Source of the DNA: Paenibacillus baekrokdamisoli | Lineage (GTDB): Bacteria > Bacillota > Bacilli > Paenibacillales > Paenibacillaceae | NCBI RefSeq assembly: GCF_003945345.1 | Contig: NZ_AP019308.1 | Location: forward strand, 6,142,001-6,206,000 | DNA: 64,000 bases | Direction of reading: 5' to 3' | Shown: in pieces, positions 16,661 to 25,532 of the stretch | How the letters are laid out: each line of letters starts with the position of its first letter | Position numbering within the stretch: position 1 is the first letter of the stretch | Program-made: the position numbers and the translations under genes | The notes under the pieces: generated by a model | What the model was told of the DNA's origin: nothing | Database searches by the model: none | Seen by the model: only the letters and a program-made list of their open reading frames with translations

Positions 16661-18283
16661 ATGCATCGGTTGCTAATAACAGATGATGAATCAATTATTG
16701 TAGATGGACTTTATGAGATGTTTAGTGAGTATGCGGAATCAATGGAGCTTGAGCTGTATCGCGCCTATTCGGGCGAGGAAGCAATTAAGAGGCTGGATAC
16801 GACGCAAATTGACATTTTATTGACCGATATCCATATGCCGGAGATCTCGGGGCTTGAAGTGCTGAAGCATGCTAAATCCACGTGGGCACATTGTAAGGTG
16901 ATCATGCTGACGGGCTACAATGAATTCAAATATATCCAAGACGCTGTCCGTGGTGGAAGTCTCGATTATGTGCTGAAGACAGAAGGTGATGCCAAAATCG
17001 TTCAAGCAGTGGAACGGGCATGCTTGGAACTGAGGGAAGCATGGAAGCTAAATGAATTGATTTTGCAAGCAAAGGGCAGCATGAGCATCGCGCTTCCTAT
17101 GCTCAGGAAGGTATTCTTATCCGAGTTGCTTGAAGGTGTCCGAACGACGGCGAATGTGAGAGCGGACAATCTAGCCGAGCTGCAAATTCCACTGGAGCTC
17201 GATCGTCCGGTGCTGCTGGTGACGGGTAAGGTCGACCATTGGGGCTCTGATCTTTTATTGGCGGATAAGGAGCTGCTGCTCTTCGCGATCAACAATATTG
17301 CGGAGGAGTATCTGCGACCGCGGCTCAGTATGGTGCAAGTTAAGTATGATAGTGATCAATGGGTATGGATGATACAGTCCAAAGACCCTCTCGATGAAGA
17401 GAGCTTGAAGCGGTTCATATACGGCAGTCTGGAAATGACGCAAAAACAAACCGATCAATTGTTGAAGGTAGGGGTATCGTTCCTCATTGGAGCGAGGGAG
17501 AATGATTGGAATAAGCTGCCGGAAAACTATTTCCGTATGAAATGGCAAATCAGCTATGGCATCGGGATGGGCAGGGAGATGATGCTCCATGAATACAGTG
17601 GGCCTACTGAGATTGAGGATAGTTCGAATAAAAATCAATTTTACGGTCCCACGCTGAAGAAATTGGAATCGTATCTGGAAAGCGGACTTGAAGGAGAATT
17701 CCGGGAACAGATGACCTCGTTCTTGGATAAGCTGCCGGATTGGACGGATGGAAAAAGCTATACGGTACAGGAGATATTCCTGGCCTTGTCTTCGACGTTT
17801 ATGACTTGTATGAACCGCTCGGGATTAACGCTCGACATCGGCAGAAGAATCGATCTTGGAAGATGTGTGGAATTCAAATCGTTCACGGACTGGAAGGGAG
17901 TAGCGGATTATTTTCTCCAGATCGCAGAGCATTACTTCGAGCTGCGCAACCAGTCCGAATTCTCGCCCTACCGCGACGTAATCCAAACGATCGAGAATTA
18001 TGTTCACGCTCATATTGCCGAGGATCTGTCCTTGACCCGGATGGCGGAGATCGTTTATCTGAATCCCTATTATTTATCTAGACTATACAAGAAGCTATCG
18101 GGTATCACGCTTACCGATTATGTCATCCACGTACGAATCGAGAAGGCGAAGGAACTATTGCGTGGGACGAACCTTAAGGTGAATGAGATCGCGCAGGAAA
18201 TCGGATTTGAATCTTCGGCCTATTTTACCCGGTTCTTCAAACGGTTAACGAAGATGACGCCTATTGAATACCGGGAAAGATAA
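16661..18283 (+). CDS. YesN-type response regulator with AraC domain (second system)
   Basis: This is a 540-residue response regulator opening the second sugar operon. The receiver (residues 1-120) has the acidic pair in TDDES, phosphoacceptor Asp56 (LLTDIHMP) and YNEFKYIQDA. The switch Lys falls in LDYVLKTEGD rather than the usual LLKP. The AraC DNA-binding domain is at about 435-538 (LSLTRMAEIVYLNPYYLSRL and SAYFTRFFKRLTKMTPIEYR). It precedes its kinase, the reverse of the order at the left end of the window. It probably activates the downstream binding-protein, permease and hydrolase genes. ATG 16661 follows AAAGGAAAGGTG. Confidence 0.93.
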   Translation: MHRLLITDDESIIVDGLYEMFSEYAESMELELYRAYSGEEAIKRLDTTQIDILLTDIHMPEISGLEVLKHAKSTWAHCKVIMLTGYNEFKYIQDAVRGGSLDYVLKTEGDAKIVQAVERACLELREAWKLNELILQAKGSMSIALPMLRKVFLSELLEGVRTTANVRADNLAELQIPLELDRPVLLVTGKVDHWGSDLLLADKELLLFAINNIAEEYLRPRLSMVQVKYDSDQWVWMIQSKDPLDEESLKRFIYGSLEMTQKQTDQLLKVGVSFLIGARENDWNKLPENYFRMKWQISYGIGMGREMMLHEYSGPTEIEDSSNKNQFYGPTLKKLESYLESGLEGEFREQMTSFLDKLPDWTDGKSYTVQEIFLALSSTFMTCMNRSGLTLDIGRRIDLGRCVEFKSFTDWKGVADYFLQIAEHYFELRNQSEFSPYRDVIQTIENYVHAHIAEDLSLTRMAEIVYLNPYYLSRLYKKLSGITLTDYVIHVRIEKAKELLRGTNLKVNEIAQEIGFESSAYFTRFFKRLTKMTPIEYRER

Positions 18284-18306
18284 GTCAAAGGATTGGGGTG
18301 ATCCCT

Positions 18307-20061
18307 ATGAATCAGGACCGAAGGCTAAAGCTATCCATTTATCCGAAAATTGTATTCGTCTTTCTCCTTGTTATCGTACCGATCTGCACGCTGGGCTTGG
18401 TCGTTAATCAGAAGGGAAAGGAAAGCGTAAAACAGCAATTATCCAAGCAATTAGAGGTCAGCGTTCAGAATTTCATGGAATCATTCAACGCGGAGCTGGA
18501 GCTCATGAGCAAGCATCAACGAGAGTTTATTCTGGACAAGGACTTGCAGAATATCAGCTTTGGGGGTTCTGTCATGGACCCCTACGAGATGACGCGGCGC
18601 ATGTTATACATTGAAGAGAAGCTGGGGATGATTCAAGGCTCAAGCTCTTTAATTCGTAATGTTAGCGCATACATACCGGTTCTTAATCGTGTGATCTCTT
18701 CGCTTACTTCGGTTACTACTTTACCGGTAGAGGAATACCAAATGGTTACGAATGCCTCGAAGAAACATATGTCTAAGGTGGTCGAGTGGAAAGGAAGATT
18801 ATTCATTGTGCTGCCTTATCCCTCTTTGACTATTTATAATAAAGCGCCTTCCTATGCATTAAGCATCGAGCTTAACGTGGATATGCTCAAGCAGAAGCTC
18901 GAACAGTTCACGAATTATGGGAATGGCGGTTATGTATTATGGAATGATGAGCAGAACTGGACGGTATCCAAGGGGGAGGATCGGAAGCTAACAGCGGCCA
19001 TTCAATCCTCTTCTCGCTCGATCGGGATTGATCAGGCCCTGTCCGGTGTCTATCCCTACCGTTATGATAGCAGCCGTTACATCGTGGTTCATCGTTCTAC
19101 ACCTAAAGGAGATATGACGTTAGCCGTCTATGTACCGGAGGAAGAAGTGCTGGGTCAGCTGTCCACCTATGGCAATTGGTTCTGGATCATATCGATTCTA
19201 TCGATTGTTGTTATTCTAATTTTCTCTGCTTGGATCTATCGTTTGATTCATCGCCCGATGAGTCAGCTCGTGCGTTCTTTACGGAAGGTTGAGAGAGGGG
19301 TGCTCGAGAAAATGCCGGTCACGCGCAGAGCGGACGAGTTCTCTTATTTGTACACCCAGTTTAATTCCATGGTCGAGCAGCTGAATGTGTTGATTCACCA
19401 AGTATACGAGCAGCGAATTCGCTCGCAAAGCTCGGAGCTGAAGCAGCTGCAATCACAGATCAATCCCCATTTTCTTTACAATACCTATTTCACACTCTAT
19501 CGACTTGCCAAGATGCAGGAGATCGATAAGGTCGTCTTATTCTGCGAGCATCTCGGCAGCTATTTTCAGTATATTACCCGCAGTGCGGCTGATGTCGTTC
19601 CCATCGAGCTGGAGCTTCAGCATTCCAGGTCTTATATGGATATTCAAGGTATACGCTTCTCCGATCGGATCGAGGTATCCTGCGATGAGCTGCCAGAGGC
19701 GATGGCTGAACTCCAAGTGCCCAAATTATTTCTCCAGCCCATTCTGGAGAATGCCTATAATCATGGGCTGGAGAATGTGAAGAGCGAGGGGCGAATTATT
19801 GTTTCGCTCCGTTCGAACGAACCGTTCTATCAGCTCATTGTTGAAGATAACGGAAAAGCATTAACGGACGAGACGATAGAGGAGCTTCGAAACAAGCTAA
19901 AGTATCGTGGCGATGAGTTAGAAACGACTGGACTCATTAACGTACACAGACGCATTCAGATATTCTTCGGACCCAAGAGTGGAATCGAGCTCGGAAGAAG
20001 TGAACTGGGTGGCTTGAAGGTATCCGTTAATATTAGCCGGAACGCAAGAGGCAATGAATAG
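18307..20061 (+). CDS. YesM-type sensor histidine kinase (second system)
   Basis: This is a 584-residue membrane kinase partnered with the preceding regulator. It has membrane helices at about 11-33 and 289-311 flanking an extracellular sensor domain, a HAMP linker, the phosphoacceptor motif NPHFLYNTYF with His388, and a C-terminal ATPase domain with NAYNHGLEN and EDNGKAL. The G of the usual DNGxG is partly changed, but the fold looks intact. GTG 18298 opens the frame, but GGGGTG at 18295-18300 serves as the ribosome site for ATG 18307. The stop codon is the first base group of a 12-bp tandem repeat. Confidence 0.92.
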   Translation: MNQDRRLKLSIYPKIVFVFLLVIVPICTLGLVVNQKGKESVKQQLSKQLEVSVQNFMESFNAELELMSKHQREFILDKDLQNISFGGSVMDPYEMTRRMLYIEEKLGMIQGSSSLIRNVSAYIPVLNRVISSLTSVTTLPVEEYQMVTNASKKHMSKVVEWKGRLFIVLPYPSLTIYNKAPSYALSIELNVDMLKQKLEQFTNYGNGGYVLWNDEQNWTVSKGEDRKLTAAIQSSSRSIGIDQALSGVYPYRYDSSRYIVVHRSTPKGDMTLAVYVPEEEVLGQLSTYGNWFWIISILSIVVILIFSAWIYRLIHRPMSQLVRSLRKVERGVLEKMPVTRRADEFSYLYTQFNSMVEQLNVLIHQVYEQRIRSQSSELKQLQSQINPHFLYNTYFTLYRLAKMQEIDKVVLFCEHLGSYFQYITRSAADVVPIELELQHSRSYMDIQGIRFSDRIEVSCDELPEAMAELQVPKLFLQPILENAYNHGLENVKSEGRIIVSLRSNEPFYQLIVEDNGKALTDETIEELRNKLKYRGDELETTGLINVHRRIQIFFGPKSGIELGRSELGGLKVSVNISRNARGNE

Positions 20062-20118
20062 ATCATAAGAAGGATCGTAAGAAGGATCGTAAGAAGGATC
20101 GTAAGAAGTCATAAGAAG
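20061..20118. repeat. 12-bp tandem repeat after the kinase stop codon
   Basis: The unit GATCGTAAGAAG occurs four times in a row (the first copy reads GATCATAAGAAG), followed by a partial fifth unit. It begins at the stop codon of the kinase gene and each unit contains a Shine-Dalgarno-like AAGAAGGA junction. Confidence 0.85.
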
Positions 20119-20149
20119 TCAACGAATGTGCAATTCTGAATCTATTCCT

Positions 20150-20165
20150 TTGTAACCGCATTCCT
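20150..20165 (+). promoter_or_regulatory. Candidate CcpA (cre) site
   Basis: TTGTAACCGCATTC fits the Bacillus cre consensus WTGNAANCGNWWNCA at every fixed base except the last. It lies about 50 bases before the binding-protein start, suitable for catabolite control of the transport and hydrolase genes. Confidence 0.4.
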
Positions 20166-20214
20166 CATAATTAGAACTGTACACAAGTACTTCATCCGAT
20201 AGGGGGAAAAAGCA

Positions 20215-21969
20215 TTGACTAGTACAAAGAGAATGAGAACAGCATTTCTAATCGGTTTGGTTTGTACGATGACCGTGGTATCTGCTTGTTCAGATAAGAA
20301 AACGAATAATACCGGTGAAAAAGGTACTAACGGGCAAACAACTGAGGGCACTACGGGCACGACTAAGGGAACCGATGAGGGAGCACCTGTAGATCCGATG
20401 GCCAAATATGATCCGCCGATCGAGCTTAGCACTGTAGCGTTCCAGATGGAGAACTCGAAGTATCCAAAAGGGGACAACATTGATAATAATGTTTGGAAAA
20501 GAGAGTATCTGAGTCAGCTAGGTATCAAAATTAAAAACCTATGGGTAGCCACAGACACCCCAGAGGTTCGTGATCAAAAGATGAGCGTTACGATTGCTTC
20601 AGGGAACTTGCCTGATATTCTGCACGTAACGGCTCGCGAACTGCAAATGTTAATTGATTCCGATATGATTGAGGATTTGACGGACGTGTATAACAAATAC
20701 GCTTCCCAAGAAGTGAAGGATAATCTGAATTACAATGATGGCATCATGCTGAAGGCTGCTTCTTACAAAGGCAAGCTAATGGCACTCCCTGATACGACTA
20801 AGGGTGGAGGTACGGATGGGGCACCTATGATCTGGGTGCGGACAGATTGGTTGGATAAGTTGAAGCTATCCCCGCCGAAGACGATGGACGACGTGATGAA
20901 CATCGCCCGCGCTTTTACGAAGGATGATCCAGACGGCAACAAAAAGGACGACACATTCGGCATGGCAATCGGCAAAAATGTCTATGATGGCTTTGCTGGC
21001 GTAGAGGGTTTCTTCAGCGGATTCCATGCCTACCCTTACAGCGGGAATGTAACGATGTGGCAGAAGGATGAGGCTACAGGCCAGCTTGTCTACAGCAGCA
21101 TTCAGCCTCAAGTCAAGGAAGGCTTAATTGCATTAAATAAGATGTTCAAAGAAGGACTGCTCGACCGGGAATTCGCTGTTAAAGATGGAACGAAGGTTGC
21201 GGAGTCTGTAACTTCAGGCAAAGTGGGCTTGTTCTTCGGTCAATTCTGGAATGCTTCATGGCCGCTTAATGATCTCAAGCAGCGGGACAAAAAAGCAGAG
21301 TGGATGCCTTTCCCGCTTGTGTCAGTTGATGATAAACCAGCTAAATCGTTTATTCAACAGCCGGTTCCTGACCAATACTATGTTGTCAAAAAAGGAACCG
21401 AGCACAAAGAAGCGATCGTTAAGATGCTTAACTTCTATTTTTCCAAAATCTACGGTGAGCACGCAGAGTCCAGCAAATATCATACAGTCACAGCTGATAA
21501 CGGTGAGAAAATCCAAGTGTTTGGTTCTGCAATTATCCAGACGTTCACGATGGATACGAACATTAAGGCACATGAGCTCGTAACCGAAGCTTTAAAAACA
21601 GGGGACACTTCCAAGCTGAATGAAGAGTTCTTGGGTTACTACAATCAGATGAAGGAAGCGAAGGCGGGTACGAATCTCACAGGCTGGTACTTGAATCCGA
21701 TCTTCGGTGATAATGGCGCATATGCCATTCTCAAAAATTATAACGCGAACAATCTTATTGTTTCCAACGAATTCTATGGAACGCCTACGCCGACGATGGT
21801 GGAGAAGGGCTCATTCTTGAAGCAGCAAGAGTTCGAGGCATTTACGAAGATTATTATGGGAGCTGCTTCGCCGGATGCGTTCGACAAGTTTGCTGCCGAC
21901 TGGAAGAAGCTTGGCGGCGATCAAATCACGAAAGAAGTTAATGAGTGGTACGCGAATAATCACAAATAA
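20215..21969 (+). CDS. LplA-type extracellular oligosaccharide-binding lipoprotein
   Basis: This 584-residue lipoprotein captures an oligosaccharide for the two permeases that follow. A signal peptide ends in the lipobox VVSAC (Cys25 from the TTG start), then a Thr/Gly-rich linker (about 30-65) and a large two-lobed binding domain characteristic of the long LplA/YtcQ group. TTG 20215 has AGGGGGAA six bases upstream. The in-frame ATG 20233 would shorten the basic N-region. The partial terminator downstream probably keeps this protein in excess over the permeases. Confidence 0.9.
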   Translation: MTSTKRMRTAFLIGLVCTMTVVSACSDKKTNNTGEKGTNGQTTEGTTGTTKGTDEGAPVDPMAKYDPPIELSTVAFQMENSKYPKGDNIDNNVWKREYLSQLGIKIKNLWVATDTPEVRDQKMSVTIASGNLPDILHVTARELQMLIDSDMIEDLTDVYNKYASQEVKDNLNYNDGIMLKAASYKGKLMALPDTTKGGGTDGAPMIWVRTDWLDKLKLSPPKTMDDVMNIARAFTKDDPDGNKKDDTFGMAIGKNVYDGFAGVEGFFSGFHAYPYSGNVTMWQKDEATGQLVYSSIQPQVKEGLIALNKMFKEGLLDREFAVKDGTKVAESVTSGKVGLFFGQFWNASWPLNDLKQRDKKAEWMPFPLVSVDDKPAKSFIQQPVPDQYYVVKKGTEHKEAIVKMLNFYFSKIYGEHAESSKYHTVTADNGEKIQVFGSAIIQTFTMDTNIKAHELVTEALKTGDTSKLNEEFLGYYNQMKEAKAGTNLTGWYLNPIFGDNGAYAILKNYNANNLIVSNEFYGTPTPTMVEKGSFLKQQEFEAFTKIIMGAASPDAFDKFAADWKKLGGDQITKEVNEWYANNHK

Positions 21970-21974
21970 GCGTT

Positions 21975-22003
21975 GGGGGAGGGTGATTCCCTCCCCTTCT
22001 TGT
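21975..22003 (+). terminator. Attenuator-like hairpin between binding protein and permease genes
   Basis: GGGGAGGG (21976-21983) pairs with CCCTCCCC (21989-21996) across a five-base loop, followed by the T-rich TTCTTGTT. The weak T tail suggests partial read-through into the permeases. Confidence 0.6.
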
Positions 22004-22031
22004 TATCACAGCTTAGAAAGGAGCTACCCGC

Positions 22032-22931
22032 ATGAAAATGAAGATTTGGCAAAAAGAGCTGCCTCTCCATCTGATGGTCTGGCCTGCACTGGCAATTGTG
22101 TTGGTCTATAGTTACGGACCTATGCTCGGTATTGTTATGGCATTCGAAAAATTCATTCCGGTCGTGGGATTCATCAAGTCCAAATGGGTCGGATGGGATA
22201 ATTTTGAGTACTTGGTTCATCTGCCTAATATTTGGCGGGTCGTGGGCAATACCTTATATATCTCCGCAATGAAAATTGTAGCCGGTCTAGTTGTACCGAT
22301 CATAACGGCTCTGCTGCTAAATGAAATTCGATCACGGGCGTTCAAGCGGTCCGTTCAAACGTTGGTCTATCTGCCCCATTTTCTCTCGTGGGTTATTCTC
22401 GGGGGAATCATGATTGATCTTCTGTCGCCTTCGTCTGGAATTGTGAACCATATGCTTGGACTGTTCGGGATAAAACCGATTTTCTTCTTGGCTAACAATA
22501 ACTGGTTCCCATTTGTGCTCGTTATCTCGGATATCTGGAAGGAATTCGGATTCAGCACGATTGTTTATCTTGCTGCTCTAACCGGCATTAACCCTGCATT
22601 ATATGAAGCGGCTGTTATGGATGGAGCCAACCGAATTCGTCAGACTTGGCATATTACAGTACCAGGATTACTCCCCGTTATTATTTTGTTATCTACGCTC
22701 AGCCTGGGCAATGTGCTCAATGCAGGCTTCGACCAGGTCTTCAATTTGTACGGTACAGTCGTGTATGAATCCGGAGATATTCTCGATACGTTCGTTTATC
22801 GTCTCGGTCTGCTCGACTATCAATATAGCGTCGGAGCAGCAGTCGGATTATTCAAATCCTTCGTATCACTTATCTTTATCGCCGGATCCTATATTCTGGC
22901 CTTCAGATTCGCCAATTATCGGATATTCTAG
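22032..22931 (+). CDS. LplB-type sugar ABC transporter permease
   Basis: This 299-residue inner-membrane permease has six predicted helices and the EAA loop (YEAAVMDGANRIRQ then ITVPGLLP). AAGGAG precedes ATG 22032. It pairs with the next gene to form the channel of the second importer. Members of this group (LplB, YtcP partners) carry complex oligosaccharides. No ATPase is encoded here. Confidence 0.92.
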   Translation: MKMKIWQKELPLHLMVWPALAIVLVYSYGPMLGIVMAFEKFIPVVGFIKSKWVGWDNFEYLVHLPNIWRVVGNTLYISAMKIVAGLVVPIITALLLNEIRSRAFKRSVQTLVYLPHFLSWVILGGIMIDLLSPSSGIVNHMLGLFGIKPIFFLANNNWFPFVLVISDIWKEFGFSTIVYLAALTGINPALYEAAVMDGANRIRQTWHITVPGLLPVIILLSTLSLGNVLNAGFDQVFNLYGTVVYESGDILDTFVYRLGLLDYQYSVGAAVGLFKSFVSLIFIAGSYILAFRFANYRIF

Positions 22932-22952
22932 CAGCTAGAGGAGGGATGCGGC

Positions 22953-23837
22953 TTGGTTGAGAATAAAAGTATAAGCCGGCGGGTATTTGAAGTCGGTAAC
23001 TATACGGTTTTGTTGCTAGTATCGCTGCTTTGTATTTTTCCAATTGTTCATATTCTGGCCATTTCATTCAGCTCCAGCAGTGCTGCTACAGCCGGGGCGG
23101 TTAGCCTCTGGCCAGTGGAGTTCAACACAAAATCCTATTCCTTTGTCATCAAGGAACCTGCTTTTCTCAAATCGTTCATTATTACCCTGCAGCGATTGGC
23201 TCTGGGCGTTTCCTTGAACATGGTACTGGGCGTATTGGTCGCTTATGCTTTATCGAAAGAGGTCAAGGATTTTCGTTTTCGAACGATCTATGTGTGGATC
23301 TTCGTCATCACGATGCTATTCGGTGGCGGACTTATTCCAACGTATATGATCGTAATGAAAACCGGACTGCTCAATACGATCTGGGCACTCGTCTTGCCAA
23401 GTGCAGTTAATGTATTCAATGTCATTCTGATTTTGAATTTCTTCCGCGGCCTGCCCAAAGAACTGCTTGAGGCTGCCTTCATAGACGGCGCTAGCCATTG
23501 GAAGACGTTAGCCCGAGTCGTCATTCCGGTATCCATGCCGGTATTAGCTACAGTCACCTTATTCGCGATTGTGTTTCACTGGAATGAATGGTTCACGGGA
23601 CTGATCTACATGAATTCGCCCGACAAGTATCCGCTGCAGAGCTATTTGCAGACCGTTATCGTGAACAAGGACTTCTCGAGATTAACGGTGGCCGATTTGA
23701 CCTTGCTTGGCAAGGTATCTGACCGTACGGTTAAGGCGGCTCAAATCTTCCTTGGAACTGTTCCGATCCTCTTGGTTTACCCGTTCCTGCAGCGATATTT
23801 TATGAGTGGCATTGTCATGGGAAGTGTTAAGGAATAG
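22953..23837 (+). CDS. LplC-type sugar ABC transporter permease
   Basis: This 294-residue partner permease has an N-terminal helix (about 18-40), further hydrophobic helices and an EAA loop (LEAAFIDGASHWKT then VIPVSMP). It starts with TTG 22953, supported by GAGGAGGG seven bases upstream. The gene is 21 bases after the previous permease. The C-terminal VKE tail is typical of this family. Confidence 0.92.
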   Translation: MVENKSISRRVFEVGNYTVLLLVSLLCIFPIVHILAISFSSSSAATAGAVSLWPVEFNTKSYSFVIKEPAFLKSFIITLQRLALGVSLNMVLGVLVAYALSKEVKDFRFRTIYVWIFVITMLFGGGLIPTYMIVMKTGLLNTIWALVLPSAVNVFNVILILNFFRGLPKELLEAAFIDGASHWKTLARVVIPVSMPVLATVTLFAIVFHWNEWFTGLIYMNSPDKYPLQSYLQTVIVNKDFSRLTVADLTLLGKVSDRTVKAAQIFLGTVPILLVYPFLQRYFMSGIVMGSVKE

Positions 23838-23865
23838 ATAGCTTCTAAGGATTGGAGAACGAACA

Positions 23866-25503
23866 ATGAAACTAGGAATCGCGTATTACCCTGAGCATGA
23901 TCAGAGCAGCCAATGGGCTGTCGATTACAAGCGGTTGGCTGAGGCAGGAGTAACGACCATTCGGATTGCTGAATTTGCTTGGTCTACGATTGAAAGTGAG
24001 GATGGCGTTTATAACTGGATATGGCTCGATGACGCCATCAATTTGGCTGCTGAATTCGGCATTCAAGTCGTTCTCTGCACGCCTACTGCCTGTCCGCCAA
24101 TCTGGTTAACGGAGCTTCATCCTGAGGTCCTTCCTGTTAGTAAAGATGGACGAACAGTTGGCTTTGGCGCACGGCAGCACAGATCCTATCATTCATCCAA
24201 ATATGTAGAATACTCACTGCGTATTGTGGAGAAGATGGCTCAGCGATATGGTGCTCATCCGAATGTTATCGCCTGGCAGCTGGATAATGAGTTTGGCGGC
24301 GAAACCAAATATGATTTCGGCAGCTGTGCTAAACAAGCTTTCAGTGCGTATTTAGAGAATAAATACGGGACAATTGAAGCCTTGAACAAGAGCTGGGGAA
24401 CAGCTTTCTGGTCCCAGCATTATCATCGTTTCGAGCAGATTCCACTCCCAGCACCAGTCAGCTCTGATGTGATGATGTGGCATCACCCTAGTCTGGATCT
24501 GGAATTTGCTCGATTCTCCTCGGATGGTATGGTTCGTTTTGCACGCCTGCAGGCTTCCGTACTAAGAGCATATATCGGAGAACGACCGATTACGACGAAT
24601 GCTTTCATGTTCAGCTGGGGAGATAATGTGAATTGGTCAGAGATGTTCGCTGAGCTTGATGTTGTCGGCATTGATATCTACAGCAGCAGGCCGTACGAAA
24701 TTGCCTTTTATTGTGATGCCAGTCGCGGCGTGTTATCGAAGCCGTTCTGGATCATGGAATTCGGGGCAAGCTCTCAGGAGCTGGGGCAGAAGATGGAGCT
24801 GGTTAGAGAAAGAGGCTGCGAGGGTTTCTTCCTCTTCAAGATGAAGCCATTCCCATGGGGACAGGAGCAGTCCAATGGCGGTAGTGAGCTGATGACCCTC
24901 ACCGGTGAACCCTCTGCGAATTACAGCGTTGTACAGCAATATGCCAAGCAGCATGAGGGTGAAGCGGGAGCAAACTTTCTTACCGCGGGAAGTCCTGCAA
25001 GCACCTCAGCCAAGCTCGGTTTGTACTATCATTTTGACAGCTCATGGTGTTATCAGCTAGCAGTTGGCGACCGTCTTAACTATACCGATTACGTTGTGAA
25101 TACGGTGTATAAGAGCATGTATGAGCTTCATAATGGGGCTATCGATATTCTCTATTCGGCTGAGCAAATCCGCGATCAGGAAGTAATCGTCATTCCGCTG
25201 CATACCATTTATGATTCAGCGCTTGAGGATCGTTTGATTACTTATGTTCAAGCGGGTGGGAGGCTAATTGTCACGGATGATTTATTCCGTAAGAATGATC
25301 GGAATGTCTTCCTAACGGAAGTGCCTCGATTGTTCCGAGAACTGTTTAATTGGCAGGATAATAATTTTATCAAGGATGCTATTCTAGAACGCAGCAGTGT
25401 CTTGCTTCAACACGATGCCGGAGAGGGACAAGCATGGCTGCTGCCAAGAGATGCTTCTCCGGACGAATGGCTTGGAGTCATGGCTACTGTGCTCGGATCC
25501 TAA
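23866..25503 (+). CDS. GH42-type beta-galactosidase
   Basis: This 545-residue enzyme probably cleaves beta-galactosides taken up by the adjacent transporter. The (beta/alpha)8 barrel fills residues about 1-370, with the acid/base Glu142 in QLDNEFGG and the nucleophile Glu298 in WIMEFGAS. A glutamine-amidotransferase-like second domain follows (about 375-545). It is shorter than the usual 650-690 residues because the last small beta domain is absent. No signal peptide is present, so it acts inside the cell. Some GH42 members act on beta-L-arabinosides or beta-D-fucosides, so the specificity is provisional. Confidence 0.88.
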   Translation: MKLGIAYYPEHDQSSQWAVDYKRLAEAGVTTIRIAEFAWSTIESEDGVYNWIWLDDAINLAAEFGIQVVLCTPTACPPIWLTELHPEVLPVSKDGRTVGFGARQHRSYHSSKYVEYSLRIVEKMAQRYGAHPNVIAWQLDNEFGGETKYDFGSCAKQAFSAYLENKYGTIEALNKSWGTAFWSQHYHRFEQIPLPAPVSSDVMMWHHPSLDLEFARFSSDGMVRFARLQASVLRAYIGERPITTNAFMFSWGDNVNWSEMFAELDVVGIDIYSSRPYEIAFYCDASRGVLSKPFWIMEFGASSQELGQKMELVRERGCEGFFLFKMKPFPWGQEQSNGGSELMTLTGEPSANYSVVQQYAKQHEGEAGANFLTAGSPASTSAKLGLYYHFDSSWCYQLAVGDRLNYTDYVVNTVYKSMYELHNGAIDILYSAEQIRDQEVIVIPLHTIYDSALEDRLITYVQAGGRLIVTDDLFRKNDRNVFLTEVPRLFRELFNWQDNNFIKDAILERSSVLLQHDAGEGQAWLLPRDASPDEWLGVMATVLGS

Positions 25504-25532
25504 TCACGGGGAACATGTAGGAGGGTATCATT

